This document shows, in pieces, positions 52,083 to 60,044 of a DNA stretch of 64,000 nucleotides. Below the pieces are notes generated by a model, which made no database searches, had not been told where the DNA came from, and was given only the letters and a program-made list of their open reading frames with translations. Source of the stretch: Candidatus Zixiibacteriota bacterium. Lineage in GTDB: Bacteria > Zixibacteria > MSB-5A5 > GN15 > FEB-12. The translations under genes and the position numbers were made by a program. The stretch covers positions 1 through 64,000 of the forward strand of contig JAJRXM010000036.1 in the NCBI GenBank assembly GCA_024276275.1. The letters are read 5' to 3'. Positions within the stretch are counted from its first letter, which is position 1; each line of letters begins with the position of its first letter.

Positions 52083-52098
52083 TGTGAATAAAATCACA
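52083..52098. promoter_or_regulatory. CRP/FNR-family-type operator TGTGA-N6-TCACA
   Basis: Perfect dyad (TGTGA ATAAAA TCACA) centred at 52090.5. The predicted prfB promoter start is about 63 bases downstream, close to the -61.5 class I activation position known for E. coli CRP. Matches the site at citrate synthase (578-593) in both half-sites and spacing. Confidence 0.6.
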
Positions 52099-52118
52099 TA
52101 TATTGGAAAGTTAAATAA

Positions 52119-52147
52119 TTGACCTACGATGATTAGATATATATATT
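52119..52147 (+). promoter_or_regulatory. Promoter of the prfB-pta-aminotransferase-pckA unit
   Basis: TTGACC (52119-52124), 17-base spacer, TATATT (52142-52147), about 25 bases before the Shine-Dalgarno of prfB. Confidence 0.65.
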
Positions 52148-52175
52148 TTGCTTTCAAGTAGAAGAAAGTTAGGAA

Positions 52176-53295
52176 ATGACAATTACTGAACTAAAAAATA
52201 AACTGCCGGAATATAAAGAGAAACTCGATAAACTAGTGAGGTATCTTTGACTTACCCGGTCGGATTGAAGATATAGCAAAACTTGAAAAAATTTCAACTG
52301 AAGAGTCGTTTTGGAATAACACCCAAAAAGCTCAGGGAATTCTTAAAGAAATTTCCATTCACAAAAAATGGGTCGACACCCACCAAAAGCTGAATTCCGA
52401 CCTTCACACAATTGAAGAATTTGTTGAACTGACTGATGGTGCCGATGACTCTGCTGACACTATTGAACTGATAGAATCTTTCAGCAAACTTGAAAAAGAA
52501 ATCGATGATTATGAATTTAAGTCTCTTCTCTCCGGTCCGGATGACTTTCGTGATGCTCTTATCACTTTTCACCCCGGAGCAGGCGGAACAGAATCGCAAG
52601 ATTGGGCTGATATGTTGTTTCGCATGTACAACCGATGGGTCGAACGTAAAGAGTTCAGTTCCGAATTGATAGATTATCAACCGGGTGATGAAGCAGGTCT
52701 GAAATCTGCTGCATTAAAAGTTAAAGGTGATTTTGCTTACGGATTTCTCAAAGCAGAATCAGGGGTACATCGTTTGGTACGTATCTCCCCATTTGATTCA
52801 AATGCAAAACGACATACCTCGTTTGCATCAATTCATATTTTCCCTGTCGTAGAAGATAGTATTGAAATCGAAATTAAAGATGAAGAAATTCGTATAGACA
52901 CTTTTAGAGCATCAGGTGCCGGTGGACAGCATGTTAATAAAACTGATTCAGCAATTCGGATAACTCATATTCCAACTAACATAGTTGTATCCTGTCAATC
53001 GCAACGGTCACAGCATAAAAATAAAGATGCCGCCATGTCTGTGTTAAAATCTCGACTGTATCAGTTACAAAAAGAAGAAGAAGCCAAAAAGATGGATAAA
53101 TTTGAGCAGTCCAAAAAGAAAATAGAATGGGGTTCTCAAATTCGGTCATATGTTTTTCACCCGTATAATATGGTCAAAGACCATAGAACTTCAGCACAGA
53201 CTTCAAATACACAAGCAGTCATGGATGGCGATATAGATCAATTTATTGAGGCATTTTTGAGTGATCCGGAATTACACGATCACACAGTCATGTAA
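52176..53295 (+). CDS. prfB: Peptide chain release factor 2 with programmed +1 frameshift
   Basis: RF2 releases chains at UGA and UAA. The gene starts at ATG 52176 (AGGAAATG context) and reaches TGA at codon 25; the reading then continues +1 as DLPGRIEDIAKLE. The ORF track shows only the part from 52612. The tripeptide anticodon SPF (RISPFDSNAKR) identifies RF2 and the GGQ loop is intact (GAGGQHVNKTDSA). The leader has the classic slip site CTT TGA C (52245-52251) with a GAGG SD-like sequence just before it (GAGGTATCTTTGAC), as in E. coli. The frameshift gives autoregulation: low RF2 favours slipping. Confidence 0.97.
52237..52251 (+). promoter_or_regulatory. prfB programmed +1 frameshift site
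   Basis: TGAGG-TAT-CTT-TGA-C: an internal Shine-Dalgarno-like GAGG three bases before CTT, the Leu slip codon, an in-frame TGA, then C. All known determinants of RF2 frameshifting are present. Confidence 0.92.
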
Positions 53296-53317
53296 AAGAA
53301 AAATGATGGAGTAGAAA

Positions 53318-54310
53318 ATGAATATATTAACTCAGATTAAAGATAAAGCGAAAAATCTAAAACGCAGGGTTGTCCTCCCGGAAGGAACTGAACCCCGTAT
53401 GGTTCAAGCTGCCAAAAAAATTATTTTTGAAGGAATAGCAAATGTTACTCTTATCGGTAACCGAAAAGAGATTGAACCACTCGCCAAAGATTGCAATCTG
53501 AACCTTGATAAAGTCGAAATAATTAATCCTACACACTCTCCTGATTACAATACTTTTGTAGAAGACTTCATGGAACTTCGAAAACATAAAAACATTTCAG
53601 CAGATGAAGCAAAAACAACTATAGCTAAACCTCTCTTTTTTGGTGCAATGCTGGTCAGACATGATAAGGCAGATGCCTCTGTTGCAGGTTCTGTTAATAC
53701 TACCGGTAATGTTATAAGAGCTGCTATTTCTGTTTTAGGCTTAAAAGAAGGTATCAATACTGTATCCAGTTGTTTTATGATGACTATTCCAAAATACAGG
53801 GATGAACTGAATAAAGTTTTTCTTTATGCCGACGGTGCCGTTATGCCAAATCCGACTGCAGAACAATTAGTTTCTATCGCAGCTTCAACTGCTGACACTA
53901 TGAAAAATTTACTTGGCATAGAACCCAAAATTGCCTTTTTGTCATTTTCAACTAAAGGTTCTGCCTCACATCCGGATGTTGACAAAGTTACAAAAGCAGT
54001 CGAAATGTTTAAAAGAGAATATCCCGATATTATTGCAGACGGAGAATTTCAACTCGATGCTGCCATTGTACCTGAAATTGCTAAATCTAAAGCACTGGAT
54101 TCTGTACTTGCCGGAGATGCCAATATCTTGATATTTCCTGATTTAGATGCCGGCAATATCGGATATAAACTAACCCAAAGACTTGCCAATGCAACCGCTA
54201 CGGGACCGATTATTCAAGGTCTCTCAAAACCTGCCAACGATTTATCTCGCGGATGTTCGGTAAACGATATAATAGACGTAACAGCTATTGCTGTTTTAAT
54301 GAAAGGATAG
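53318..54310 (+). CDS. pta: Phosphate acetyltransferase (or butyryltransferase)
   Basis: 330 residues, the single-domain PTA_PTB form. Interconverts acetyl-CoA and acetyl phosphate. Blocks include KRRVVLPEGTEPRMVQAA, MLVRHDKADASVAGSVNTT, FADGAVxPNPT-like YADGAVMPNPTAEQLVSIA, AFLSFSTKGSA and FPDLDAGNIGYKL, all family marks. It follows prfB by 22 bases and precedes the aminotransferase by 3, so the three are likely co-transcribed. No acetate kinase is in the window. Confidence 0.95.
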   Translation: MNILTQIKDKAKNLKRRVVLPEGTEPRMVQAAKKIIFEGIANVTLIGNRKEIEPLAKDCNLNLDKVEIINPTHSPDYNTFVEDFMELRKHKNISADEAKTTIAKPLFFGAMLVRHDKADASVAGSVNTTGNVIRAAISVLGLKEGINTVSSCFMMTIPKYRDELNKVFLYADGAVMPNPTAEQLVSIAASTADTMKNLLGIEPKIAFLSFSTKGSASHPDVDKVTKAVEMFKREYPDIIADGEFQLDAAIVPEIAKSKALDSVLAGDANILIFPDLDAGNIGYKLTQRLANATATGPIIQGLSKPANDLSRGCSVNDIIDVTAIAVLMKG

Positions 54311-54313
54311 CAG

Positions 54314-55534
54314 GTGAGTGTCAGTCATTTAGCCCGTAATATAAAAGACTCCCCTACTCTCGTCTTTAACGCTAAAGCTCGGCAGTTAAAAGAGCAAGGT
54401 AAACCGGTCATACATCTAGGTTCCGGAGAACCAAAAACAAAAACTCCCCAAGACGCTATAAAAAGTTGTACGGAAACTTTGCAAACAGCAGAGATACATT
54501 ACACTTCGACTGAGGGAATACCTTCTCTTCTTGAAGCGATTACAAGCTATACAGAAGAACATTATGATAAATTAGTCAATTCCGAAAATATTTTAGTATC
54601 TTCAGGAGGAGCTAAACATGCAATTTTTAACCTGATGATGGCAATCATTGACCCCAAAGATGAAGTAATTATCCTTGCTCCTTACTGGGTCAGCTATACC
54701 GAAATAGTTAAAATGGTTTACGGTATACCGGTTATAGTAACTCCTGCTAACAATCAGTTTGAACCTCGATTTGAAGAAATAGTAGCATCTGTTACCTCCT
54801 CCACCAAAGCAATTATGGTCAACTCTCCGAATAATCCTTCAGGTTGCATTTATTCAGAACAGTTAATCGGAGAACTGGTAGAGTATTGTGAAAAAAACGA
54901 TATCTATTTGGTAATGGATGATATTTATCATCAGCTCTATTTTGATAATACTAAACCTGTTTCTGTCTATAAATACTCACAAAAAGATATTGACAAATCT
55001 ACTATAGTTGTTATCAATGGTATTTCCAAAGCATATGCTATGACCGGGTTTCGAATCGGTTGGGCTATTGCGAATAGAGAAGTAACTCAGGCGATGAGAA
55101 ATGTCTCCGCTCAAAACACGTCATGCCCGTCGGTTGTATTACAATCTGCCGCTGTAGGTGCATTAAACGGTGATCAAAGCGGTGTTGAAAAATTACGACT
55201 CACCCTTGAGAAAAACAAAAACATTATGATGAAAGAACTTAATAATTTTCATGATATAAAAATAACAGAACCGCACGGTACTTTTTACTGTCTACCGGAT
55301 TTTTCTGCTTACAACAAATCCTCATCGGAACTTGCAAAGTTTCTGCTCGAAAAAGCATTAGTTGTAACGGTTCCCGGTGGTGAATTCGGATTTGAGGGAC
55401 ATCTCAGACTCAGTTATTGTGGTTCGGAAACTGATATAAAAGAAGGTATTGCCCGAATAAAGTGGGCACTTGATATAAAATCAAATGATGAAATTATTAT
55501 TGGAAATAACAAAATGAAAAGGAACTGGAAATGA
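54314..55534 (+). CDS. PLP-dependent aminotransferase class I, aspartate aminotransferase-like
   Basis: 406 residues. PLP lysine in INGISKAYAMTGFRIGW, the Asp contacting the pyridine N in VMDDIYHQLYF, NSPNNPSG and the C-terminal RLSYC near an Arg for the carboxylate. The start is GTG (gtgagtgtcagt), 3 bases after pta; a GCAGGTG-like SD precedes. It matches the Asp/aromatic aminotransferase I gamma group that could supply oxaloacetate or pyruvate, fitting the PEPCK and citrate synthase context. Exact substrate unknown. It overlaps pckA by 4 bases. Confidence 0.92.
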   Translation: MSVSHLARNIKDSPTLVFNAKARQLKEQGKPVIHLGSGEPKTKTPQDAIKSCTETLQTAEIHYTSTEGIPSLLEAITSYTEEHYDKLVNSENILVSSGGAKHAIFNLMMAIIDPKDEVIILAPYWVSYTEIVKMVYGIPVIVTPANNQFEPRFEEIVASVTSSTKAIMVNSPNNPSGCIYSEQLIGELVEYCEKNDIYLVMDDIYHQLYFDNTKPVSVYKYSQKDIDKSTIVVINGISKAYAMTGFRIGWAIANREVTQAMRNVSAQNTSCPSVVLQSAAVGALNGDQSGVEKLRLTLEKNKNIMMKELNNFHDIKITEPHGTFYCLPDFSAYNKSSSELAKFLLEKALVVTVPGGEFGFEGHLRLSYCGSETDIKEGIARIKWALDIKSNDEIIIGNNKMKRNWK

Positions 55535-57192
55535 CTCATGACATTTTAAACGTTAATTCACCTGCATTAGGTCATGCTGATGCTCTTAAAAGTGAAAATG
55601 GGTTGGACATTCTTGGATTGAAAGACCTGAATCGTGTCTATTGGAATCTAACACCTGAAGCATTATACGAAGAAGCAATTTTCCGTAGTGAAGGTAAAAT
55701 ATCTCACATGGGAGCCTTTGTCGTAGATACCGGTGCTCATACTGCTCGTTCGGCAAATGATAAGTTCATTGTCAAAGCATCCCCTTCCGAAGACCATATC
55801 GACTGGGGTGGCGGAAACCGTCCTATGCCTGTTGAAAAATTTAATGCTGTCTTTGATCGGATGCGTGAATTTTTAAAAGGGAAAGACCTTTTTGTACAAG
55901 ACTGTTATGCGGGTGCTGATCCAAAATATCGGATGCCTGTGCGTATTATTACCGAATATGCCTGGCATTCTCAATTCGCCCGTAACATGTTTATTCAACC
56001 TGAGACAAATGAAGAATTGACGAATTTTGCTCCGGGGTTTACTGTTATGTCGATTCCTTCTTTCAAAGGTATCCCGGAAGTTGACGGAATAAACTCTGAA
56101 ACATTTATCCTCTTAAACTTTGAGGAAAAACTTTGTATAATCGGTAACACCGGATATGCCGGAGAAATCAAAAAATCTGTTTTCACGGTTTTAAATTATC
56201 TTTTACCTTTACAAGATGTATTAAGTATGCATTGCTCAGCCAATGTAGGGAACAACGATGACTCTGCATTGTTCTTCGGTTTATCAGGTACCGGTAAAAC
56301 TACATTATCAGCAGACCCTACTCGTCAGTTAATCGGCGATGATGAACATGGCTGGTCTGACAAAGGTGTTTTCAATTTTGAAGGTGGCTGTTATGCCAAA
56401 GTTATAAATTTATCTGCTGAAGCTGAACCGGAAATCTATGCCGTTACTTCCATGTTCGGCACTATTTTGGAAAATGTCGTTTATGATGTAAATACTCGTA
56501 AAATTGATTTAGATGATGACTCCATGACTGAAAATACTCGCTCGGCATATCCTATTGAATATATTTCAAACTCATTACCTGAGAAAATGGCAGGTCATCC
56601 GAAAAATGTAATCATGCTCACTTGCGATGCTTCCGGTGTCATGCCTCCAATTGCGAGACTTACACCAGAACAAGCGATGTATCATTTTATTTCCGGTTAC
56701 ACATCTAAAGTAGGTGGAACTGAAGTCGGATTGGGTAAAGAACCACAAAGTACTTTTTCAGCTTGTTTTGGAGCTCCTTTTATGGTGCATCATCCGTACA
56801 AATATGCTGAAATGCTCAAAGATAGAATTCTTAAGCATAACGCCACTTGTTGGATTGTAAACACCGGCTGGTCAGGCGGTCCTTTCGGTATAGGCAAACG
56901 GATGTCTATCAAGTATACCAGAGCGTTATTAAATGCTGCTTTGGAAGGTAAACTTGCTGATGTCAAATACTACAAAGATCCGGTCTTTGGATTTGAAGTT
57001 CCTACACATTGTGAAGGTGTTCCTGATGAAGTATTGCGTCCTTCTGATACCTGGGATGACAAAAAAGCATTTGAAGCAAAATATCTAAACCTTGCTACAC
57101 TCTTTGTTGAAAATTTCAAGAAATTTGCTGATGGATGCCCACAGGAATTACTTGATGCTGCTCCAAATAAAGATGCTAAGTTAAATTTATAA
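55531..57192 (+). CDS. pckA: Phosphoenolpyruvate carboxykinase (ATP)
   Basis: 553 residues. Interconverts oxaloacetate and PEP with ATP. Contains the PEPCK-ATP kinase loop FGLSGTGKTTLSADPTR, GDDEHGWSDKGVFNFEGGCYAK and NTGWSGGPFGIGKRMSIKYTR (all conserved). The four bases ATGA overlap the aminotransferase stop, so it is translationally coupled. An intrinsic terminator follows. It is gluconeogenic by direction in most bacteria, but in some fermenters it works toward oxaloacetate. Confidence 0.96.
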   Translation: MTHDILNVNSPALGHADALKSENGLDILGLKDLNRVYWNLTPEALYEEAIFRSEGKISHMGAFVVDTGAHTARSANDKFIVKASPSEDHIDWGGGNRPMPVEKFNAVFDRMREFLKGKDLFVQDCYAGADPKYRMPVRIITEYAWHSQFARNMFIQPETNEELTNFAPGFTVMSIPSFKGIPEVDGINSETFILLNFEEKLCIIGNTGYAGEIKKSVFTVLNYLLPLQDVLSMHCSANVGNNDDSALFFGLSGTGKTTLSADPTRQLIGDDEHGWSDKGVFNFEGGCYAKVINLSAEAEPEIYAVTSMFGTILENVVYDVNTRKIDLDDDSMTENTRSAYPIEYISNSLPEKMAGHPKNVIMLTCDASGVMPPIARLTPEQAMYHFISGYTSKVGGTEVGLGKEPQSTFSACFGAPFMVHHPYKYAEMLKDRILKHNATCWIVNTGWSGGPFGIGKRMSIKYTRALLNAALEGKLADVKYYKDPVFGFEVPTHCEGVPDEVLRPSDTWDDKKAFEAKYLNLATLFVENFKKFADGCPQELLDAAPNKDAKLNL

Positions 57193-57214
57193 TATATTAT
57201 TACATTGTGTATAA

Positions 57215-57247
57215 AAGCAGGACCATGCAAGGTTCTGCTTTTTTTAT
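57215..57247 (+). terminator. Intrinsic terminator after pckA
   Basis: AAGCAGGACC-ATGCAA-GGTTCTGCTT stem with one G-T pair followed by a T-run. Confidence 0.9.
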
Positions 57248-57255
57248 AATAAAAC

Positions 57256-57282
57256 AAGGGTTCAGTTTTTAACTGAACCCTT
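57256..57282 (-). terminator. Hairpin terminator after the 60-residue small gene
   Basis: AAGGGTTCAGTT / AACTGAACCCTT, a perfect 12-bp stem with a 3-base loop. On the minus strand it is followed by TTGTTTTATTAT, so it terminates the small gene at 57315. Confidence 0.75.
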
Positions 57283-57314
57283 CTAATTTTTATTATTCTA
57301 ATGTACGTATAAAT

Positions 57315-57497
57315 TTAATTCATACGTTGAGTTTGGTCATCTGATTCTTTTGTAAGTACTAATGAGTAATTACCTTTAAGTATTTTACCCACAACAATTG
57401 TAAACTTTGAAGCATTAAGCATTTGCAAACTATAGGCGTGCCAACTTTCTTTTTCACCTAGAGGAGCAAATTTTTCTTCTTCTTTTCGTTTTGGCAT
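57315..57497 (-). CDS. Small uncharacterised protein (60 residues)
   Basis: No recognised family. The sequence begins basic-acidic (MPKRKEEEKFAPLGEKE) and has one short hydrophobic stretch (FTIVVGKILKGNYSLVL) which is too short and polar to be a clear membrane helix; a small beta-strand-containing cytoplasmic protein is more likely. Evidence that it is real: AGGGAGA before the ATG and a perfect terminator hairpin directly after. It lies between pckA and the sigma-like gene, with a 248-base leader. Function unknown. Confidence 0.65.
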   Translation of the reverse strand: MPKRKEEEKFAPLGEKESWHAYSLQMLNASKFTIVVGKILKGNYSLVLTKESDDQTQRMN

Positions 57498-57745
57498 AAT
57501 CTAATTCTCCCTATAAAATGTTCATCCCCCCATCAATAGAAGTTGTTTTTTACACACAATTATATTTGACAGTGATGAAAAAATAGGGTCTACAAAATTT
57601 TTAGAGTATCACCTCCTAAAAAAGTGTCTTAATATAACTTTACACATAACATTTCCGCTATGCGAAAAGCATGGTTTACTGTTTATATTCAACTGTTTAC
57701 AAAATTGTAGTTATTTTATGCACTTACTAGTTTTTTGACATACAC

Positions 57746-58072
57746 CTAGTTAGTAATAATTTTATGTAACTTCTTGATAGCCCTATGCTTATAAATGTTT
57801 ACCACCTGTTGAGTAACCCCCAATATTTGGGCAATTTCCCTCTCAGTTTTCCCTATTAGATAGTATTCAATAACTTCTTTTTGTCGTTTCGAAAGTGAGC
57901 GTTTTATATGCCATTTCAATTTTGAACGAAATTTATCAAGCGATGTAATATTTTTCAGATCTTCAGAACTTCTATGATATGCTGATTTGTCATCTGAAAA
58001 AGATTCTAAAAAAAGTTTATCAACTCTTATTTCTGCATAGTGATATTCTTTATTCTTTTCCATAGCTGACAA
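57746..58072 (-). CDS. Sigma-70 region 4-like helix-turn-helix protein
   Basis: 108 residues. The C-terminal half (LSKRQKEVIEYYLIGKTEREIAQILGVTQQVVNIYKHRAIKKL) is a typical region-4/LuxR-type helix-turn-helix; there is no region 2, so it is not a complete sigma factor. The N-terminal 50 residues are polar and unmatched. The ORF starts at TTG (MSAMEKN); the ATG three codons later (58063) is an alternative. It follows the coiled-coil gene by about 9-18 bases, so the two are probably co-transcribed. Probably a small DNA-binding regulator or anti-sigma-like factor. Confidence 0.7.
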   Translation of the reverse strand: MSAMEKNKEYHYAEIRVDKLFLESFSDDKSAYHRSSEDLKNITSLDKFRSKLKWHIKRSLSKRQKEVIEYYLIGKTEREIAQILGVTQQVVNIYKHRAIKKLHKIITN

Positions 58073-58080
58073 ATCTTCTT

Positions 58081-58629
58081 TTAATAATTTAATTTATACT
58101 CTTTACGTATTTTAGATAATTTATTAAGTGAAATAGAAAACTTCGATGCTGTCTCTTCTCTAATTTCACTTAAGGCTATTTTTCGTTCATAAGTCGAAAG
58201 ATCTTCCGGTAAATCGGTGTATCTCTTTTTATAATAACGATATATCTTTTCATGCTCGGAAAGTTGTTTTGGTTTTTTCTTTACCTTTGATGCTGTTTGT
58301 TTCTTCTTCTCCGGTCGTTTACTAAGTTTTGTAATTTTTGCCGACTGATTGGAAATAATACTTTCCAATGAATCTAAATCAGATTCATAACTATTTTTTT
58401 GTGAAGTTAATGATTTATTAAATGACTCATCTTTAGACACAATCAGAGTTGAAAGAGAATCAATTGATTTTTTATAATCTCCGAATTGGGATTTATTCTC
58501 TTCAGAAATTTCTGATTTTGCTTTTTCGAGTATAGCATCCTGCTTAGCATAATCACGTGATGTTTTCACATAGCTAAATCCTGCTAAAACTACTAATAAT
58601 ACAAATGCGATTAATATTTTTCGAAACAT
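58081..58629 (-). CDS. Membrane-anchored coiled-coil protein of unknown function
   Basis: The ORF track starts at 58683, but the ATG at 58629 (MFRKILIAFVLLVVLAGF) has GGAG 8 bases upstream and starts directly with a membrane anchor or uncleaved signal, so it is preferred (182 residues). After the anchor comes a Lys/Glu/Ser-rich region with heptad-like spacing (SLSTLIVSKDESFNKSL.. LDSLESIISNQSAKITKL), a Lys-rich linker and a conserved-looking C-terminal end (YYKKRYTDLPEDLSTYERKIALSEIREETASKF). No family recognised. Co-oriented with the sigma-like and the 60-residue gene. Confidence 0.65.
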   Translation of the reverse strand: MFRKILIAFVLLVVLAGFSYVKTSRDYAKQDAILEKAKSEISEENKSQFGDYKKSIDSLSTLIVSKDESFNKSLTSQKNSYESDLDSLESIISNQSAKITKLSKRPEKKKQTASKVKKKPKQLSEHEKIYRYYKKRYTDLPEDLSTYERKIALSEIREETASKFSISLNKLSKIRKEYKLNY

Positions 58630-58748
58630 ATATATATCTCCAGTTTTCAGAAAAATAATATATCTCTTCACCCTCAAGGTCAAGTTTTAACATTTCATTA
58701 TTATTTAAGAGCAAGCTGAAGAATGTTAAGCTGTTGAAATAAAACAAC

Positions 58749-59471
58749 TTACTTTTTGAGACGTAAAGTAAGATATACCCATGGTCGGATCATAGACCAC
58801 CAACCGATAAACGGTTTGATTTTAGTATAGTTTTTCCCCTCTGTCGGATAAATCATAGAAACCGGTACTTCTACAACTCGAAACTTAGCTTTGATTACTT
58901 TAAAATGCAGATAATATTCCATCTCATATTGCCCAAGCCAATCTTGCTCTATATCTATTTGTGGATGCTCAAAAATAGAAAGACGATAGGCACGAAACCC
59001 GCAAGTAATATCTGTTCCCTTAAAACCTAAAATCAAATTAGTTATAAGAGTAAACAGTTTGATAGCAATATTTCTAAATTGAGGCAGATGAGGAGAATCT
59101 CCGCCTTCAAGATATCTTGACCCTTGCACATAATCAGCTTTGTTATCTTCCAACGGTTTGAGAAGTCTATTAATTTCAGACGGAAGCATTTTACCGTTAC
59201 CTGCCATTATCACGATAGCATCATAATTATGTTTTTTGGCGTATCCTGTTGCTGTTCGTATACCTGCTCCAACACCAAGATTTTTTGGATGATTTAAAAA
59301 AGTAAGATTATTTTCTTGCAAGAATTGTTCGGTAGAGTCAGTTGAACCATCGTTGACAAATAGAATATCGTATCTTCTCTCAGATGGAAAATCAGCATAC
59401 AATTTCTTTAGTTTCTCACCTTCATTAAAAGTAAGAACAGCAACTAATGTTTTCAAACTTGATTTTGTCAT
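58749..59471 (-). CDS. GT2 glycosyltransferase, polyprenyl-phosphate sugar synthase-like
   Basis: 240 residues resembling DPM1-type enzymes that make polyprenyl-phosphate-sugar: LVAVLTFNEGEKLKKL, DILFVNDGSTDSTEQFL, PKNLGVGAGIRTATGYA. The usual DxD is replaced by MAGNGKM, a variation known in a subgroup of this family; QGSRYLEGGD and GFRAYRLSIFE follow. No C-terminal membrane helices. First gene of the surface-glycan block (58.7-64 kb) in the direction of transcription order last; it could charge the carrier for the membrane glycosyltransferases nearby. Confidence 0.85.
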   Translation of the reverse strand: MTKSSLKTLVAVLTFNEGEKLKKLYADFPSERRYDILFVNDGSTDSTEQFLQENNLTFLNHPKNLGVGAGIRTATGYAKKHNYDAIVIMAGNGKMLPSEINRLLKPLEDNKADYVQGSRYLEGGDSPHLPQFRNIAIKLFTLITNLILGFKGTDITCGFRAYRLSIFEHPQIDIEQDWLGQYEMEYYLHFKVIKAKFRVVEVPVSMIYPTEGKNYTKIKPFIGWWSMIRPWVYLTLRLKK

Positions 59472-59477
59472 CTAAAA

Positions 59478-60044
59478 CTATTTAGGTTGAATTATTCCGT
59501 CGGTATTAACATATACTAAACCGCAAGAACATTTTAGTTCACTTGCATCAGAATCTTGTAACCGCTGCCCACATTTACAAACATATCCGGAAAACTGGGC
59601 AGGGTTGCCGTACCAGATTGTATAGTCAGGGATATTTTTGGTAACCACAGCACCTGCACCGATAAATGCATATTTCCCAACAGTATGTCCCGCCACAACG
59701 ACAGCATTTGCACCGATAGTAGCACCCTGTTTTATAAGAGTCTTATCCACTTCATCGTGATAGACTTTACTTCTGGGATATACGTCATTAGTAAAAACTG
59801 CATTAGGTCCGATAAAGACATCATCTTCAATGACCATTCCATTCCAAAGAGATACCGAATTTTTCACCGTTACTCTGTTGCCGATTACAACCTCTCCCTC
59901 AATAGAACAATGGTCACAGATATTGCACTCGGCACCTATTTGGGCACCTTTTAAGATATTGCAAAACGCCCAGATACGACTGTCATCACCGATATTATCA
60001 GTTGCAACCAAAGCAGACTCATGCACAAAATAGTTCTGAGACAT
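59478..60044 (-). CDS. Hexapeptide-repeat sugar acetyltransferase (WlbB/WbbJ-like) with zinc-ribbon tail
   Basis: 188 residues. A left-handed beta-helix of hexapeptide repeats (IGDDSRIWAFCNILKGAQIGAECNICDHCSIEGEVVIGNRVTVK.. GPNAVFTNDVYPRSK.. IGANAVVVAGHTVGKYAFIGAGAVVTKNIP). Related enzymes acetylate amino-sugars such as UDP-2-acetamido-3-amino-glucuronate. Adds an unusual tail, CKCGQRLQDSD..LKCSCG, a likely zinc ribbon, which occurs in a subset of these enzymes. Adjacent to the Gfo/Idh oxidoreductase (stop/start overlap at 60044), a WlbA/WlbB-like pair. Confidence 0.88.
   Translation of the reverse strand: MSQNYFVHESALVATDNIGDDSRIWAFCNILKGAQIGAECNICDHCSIEGEVVIGNRVTVKNSVSLWNGMVIEDDVFIGPNAVFTNDVYPRSKVYHDEVDKTLIKQGATIGANAVVVAGHTVGKYAFIGAGAVVTKNIPDYTIWYGNPAQFSGYVCKCGQRLQDSDASELKCSCGLVYVNTDGIIQPK

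Noticed and set aside
57601-57620. CACCTCCT on the plus strand as the 3' end of a 16S rRNA gene
   Set aside because: No rRNA sequence precedes it; it is only the complement of a Shine-Dalgarno on the minus strand.
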